Shown in pieces: positions 32,357 through 34,075 of a stretch of 34,075 nt of DNA (its first letter is position 1; each line of letters starts with the position of its first letter). The DNA is taken from positions 1 to 34,075 of the forward strand of contig NZ_BMQM01000037.1 of NCBI RefSeq assembly GCF_014648115.1. Reading direction: 5' to 3'. This DNA comes from Deinococcus seoulensis (GTDB lineage: Bacteria; Deinococcota; Deinococci; Deinococcales; Deinococcaceae). A program made the translations under genes and the position numbers. A model generated the notes under the pieces. It did not search any database. It was not told the DNA's origin and was given only the letters and a program-made list of their open reading frames with translations.

Positions 32357-33850
32357 TCAAACAATGAAAATCCCGCTCGGGCCTGAATTGGTAGGATTTC
32401 CGCCATCCCCCGGAAGATGCCCTTCCTCCTCTGCGGCGGCCTCCTCAAGCAACTTGGCCGCCGCTGCGAAAAAGGCAGTGTCTTCCGGCACCTTCACTTT
32501 CGGGCGTTTGGCAAGTTGAGTGTCGATCAGAGGCGTGATCAGCTTCCGCGCCACTTCCTCACGGTTCGTCGCGGCGTACATGGCCCGCAGATGTTTGGGC
32601 AGGTCCTGCTTCTGGAGCGCGTCAATCACCTGCTGACACTCCTTCTGACTGAGCAGCGCGGTTTCTACCTCTTCGCCGAGGACCTGCTCCAGGATGGCCA
32701 CCATCTTCTTGGCGTCGTCTTCGATCACGACGTCCATGGCTGCCTTAGCGACAGCCTGTGATCCACTGCCTCCGAGTAGGCCTCCCAGGAACCCGCCCAC
32801 AATCGTCCCGACGCCTGGAAAGATCGCCGTACCTATCGCTGCTCCAGCCATCATTCCGCCCGTTCCCCCGGCAACGCTCGCCGTCGTCACCGTGACGTTC
32901 TTGATGAGTTGCGCCGGGGAGACTTGGCCCTGGAACAATCTCACCACGTCGCCAGCCGACATGGCCACCACAGTTACAGCTCCCGTGACCGCGTTGCCCC
33001 GCATCAACTTGCTAAGGTGGCTGCTGGCCGCCGCACCCGACAGATTCTTCCCAGCGCCCTTCACGAGCATGCGGGTGACCTTCGGTCCCAGCTTGCCCAC
33101 CAAGGCGTCCGTGGCGGGCCGCAAACTGCGCTCCAGGCCTGTTCGTCCCAGTTGTGCGGCGCCGATGCTACTCACCCACGCGATGCCGCCCACCTGAATG
33201 CCGGACAGGGCTCCATTCTTCAGGGCCACTTCTGGAGACTCACCACGCCAGCAACCCACGGCAAACGTCATGATCGCGCTCACGCCTGCCGCTTTTCCTG
33301 CAATTTCAACGCCCCGGACGGCGTCGAATGTCAGCCCCTCGATACTGCCCGCCTTGGCAATGCGCCGCGCCTGTGCGTAGGTGATGTGCCCCTTCCGGAC
33401 GATGCGGCGGGCCTCGGCGGGGTCCGTGACACCCGGTACCTTGCCATTCTTGATGCGCTCCTGCATGGCCTGCACGGCAGCCTCATGCATATCGCGCGGC
33501 ACCTCTACATCCATTGGGGTACCGTCCGGTTTCAAGTACCGAAAGAGGCCATCGTCGCCAAAGCACTCCTGAATGCACTTCGCCCCGGAGCCGCAATACT
33601 TGCTTTGAATCCAGGTGCCATTCACGGCCCGGTCAGGGCCGTTCTTGGCATTGTCTCCTCCGACGACCTTCGCGTCCTTGAGTCGGACTCGGTCATAGAG
33701 GTGATTGGCCTGCTCCGCCGCGAAGCCGTGTCCACGTGGCCCTGCATTTTTTACATTCTCGGCGTAGTTTCTGCCGCCCAGTCCGACGCCGACTGGAACG
33801 CCTGCCTGAGCGCCGATGTCCTTATCCTGTTGATCCTGCTTGTGTGTCAT
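32357..33850 (-). CDS. Glycine-zipper membrane protein with a possible nuclease-like N-terminus
   Basis: I do not know a named family, though the sequence looks like a conserved one. The N-terminal ~110 residues are soluble: RNYAENV, then RGHGFAAEQANHLYD at about 39-53, DNAKNGPDRAVNG at 66-78, then IQSKYC at 81-86 and two more cysteines (92, 96). The spacing D73 ... Q82-x-K84 after a small beta hairpin resembles a PD-(D/E)xK nuclease core with QxK, a weak clue. A helical linker follows. The rest is hydrophobic and Gly/Ala-rich, with a glycine-zipper stretch at about 325-375 (MMAGAAIGTAIFPGVG, then GGFLGGLLGG), typical of membrane-inserting or oligomerising proteins. A charged C-terminus ends it. 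ATG 33850 has no clear ribosome site. It lies next to the broken phosphoesterase gene and may have arrived with the rearrangement that truncated it. Confidence 0.7.
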   Translation of the reverse strand: MTHKQDQQDKDIGAQAGVPVGVGLGGRNYAENVKNAGPRGHGFAAEQANHLYDRVRLKDAKVVGGDNAKNGPDRAVNGTWIQSKYCGSGAKCIQECFGDDGLFRYLKPDGTPMDVEVPRDMHEAAVQAMQERIKNGKVPGVTDPAEARRIVRKGHITYAQARRIAKAGSIEGLTFDAVRGVEIAGKAAGVSAIMTFAVGCWRGESPEVALKNGALSGIQVGGIAWVSSIGAAQLGRTGLERSLRPATDALVGKLGPKVTRMLVKGAGKNLSGAAASSHLSKLMRGNAVTGAVTVVAMSAGDVVRLFQGQVSPAQLIKNVTVTTASVAGGTGGMMAGAAIGTAIFPGVGTIVGGFLGGLLGGSGSQAVAKAAMDVVIEDDAKKMVAILEQVLGEEVETALLSQKECQQVIDALQKQDLPKHLRAMYAATNREEVARKLITPLIDTQLAKRPKVKVPEDTAFFAAAAKLLEEAAAEEEGHLPGDGGNPTNSGPSGIFIV

Positions 33851-34075
33851 ATGAGCAACAGTACGGTGTGTGGGAGAGGGCGTTCCCCTAATTTCACGTC
33901 TCCCCCACCGGGGGCATAGCGACGAGAAATTGCTCTACCCTTCGCGGCCACTCACGCCACCGTCGGCCGGGCCATCTGCACTGCCCAGACGTGACGCTTC
34001 AGGGCCGCCTCTAGAGCATTTGTCATAAGAATGCCGATGGATGGGCGTGCCGGAACCACCCAAAGATGTTTTGAG
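33851..34075. other. Right-edge spacer, possible insertion-sequence end
   Basis: About 160 bases upstream of the membrane-protein gene hold its promoter region and no gene; CCCCCACCGGGGG (33902-33914) forms a small stem. From about 34012 the sequence changes character (GAGCATTTGTCATAAGAA), which looks like an insertion-sequence end, and is followed by two short open frames that start at ATG 34031 and ATG 34041 and run off the window. The transposase reading is a guess; too little sequence is present to decide. Confidence 0.3.

Overview
The window looks like part of a large Deinococcus plasmid or secondary replicon. The evidence is high GC content with strong G/C third-position bias, a replication and partition block with direct-repeat iterons, ParA and ParB, a dispersed-repeat-like element near 29.5 kb, and a mix of accessory genes with few housekeeping functions. 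The genus is an inference from familiarity with such sequences; no search was run.

Layout. (1) 1-5242, replicon maintenance: eight copies of an 18-bp iteron (141-372) lie next to the 3' end of a RepA-type initiator gene (374-1780, minus). An exported protein of unknown function follows (2088-3203, minus). A parA-parB pair comes next (3425-5165, minus), with two identical 18-bp palindromes carrying the CACGTG core just upstream of parA, probable parS centromere sites. (2) 5243-17317, the most striking part: a three-gene plus-strand operon after about 700 bp without a recognisable gene. It encodes a giant protein of about 2,500 residues with two sacsin/Hsp90-type (GHKL) ATP-binding domains, whose gene is interrupted near its start by a one-base frameshift; a HepA/RapA-like SNF2 ATPase, coupled by an ATGA overlap; and a coiled-coil protein. 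I do not recognise this as a named defence system. It is the best candidate here for an undescribed conflict or anti-phage system. (3) 17318-21595: a 1.8-kb region of remnants with a 164-bp inverted-repeat element, an AbiD/AbiF-like HEPN abortive-infection protein, a HIT-family hydrolase, and a toxin-antitoxin-like pair whose PIN toxin carries an in-frame stop. (4) 22086-29378: a DEAD/DEAH helicase-HNH fusion and a von Willebrand A protein on the plus strand. Facing them is a minus-strand cluster encoding a DIP1984-family protein, an unknown basic helical protein, a DNA-methyltransferase-like protein with a damaged motif IV, and a dual-specificity-phosphatase-like protein. (5) 29379-34075: a repeat-containing spacer, selO, a broken metallophosphoesterase gene, a glycine-zipper membrane protein with a possible nuclease-like N-terminus, and what may be the edge of an insertion sequence.

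How the genes fit together: region 1 replicates and segregates the molecule. Regions 2-4 form an accessory island rich in helicases, nucleases and NTPases of the kind found in defence islands. Several genes are broken or degenerate (PIN toxin, metallophosphoesterase, the frameshifted ATPase, the methylase-like protein), which fits an actively turning-over accessory region.
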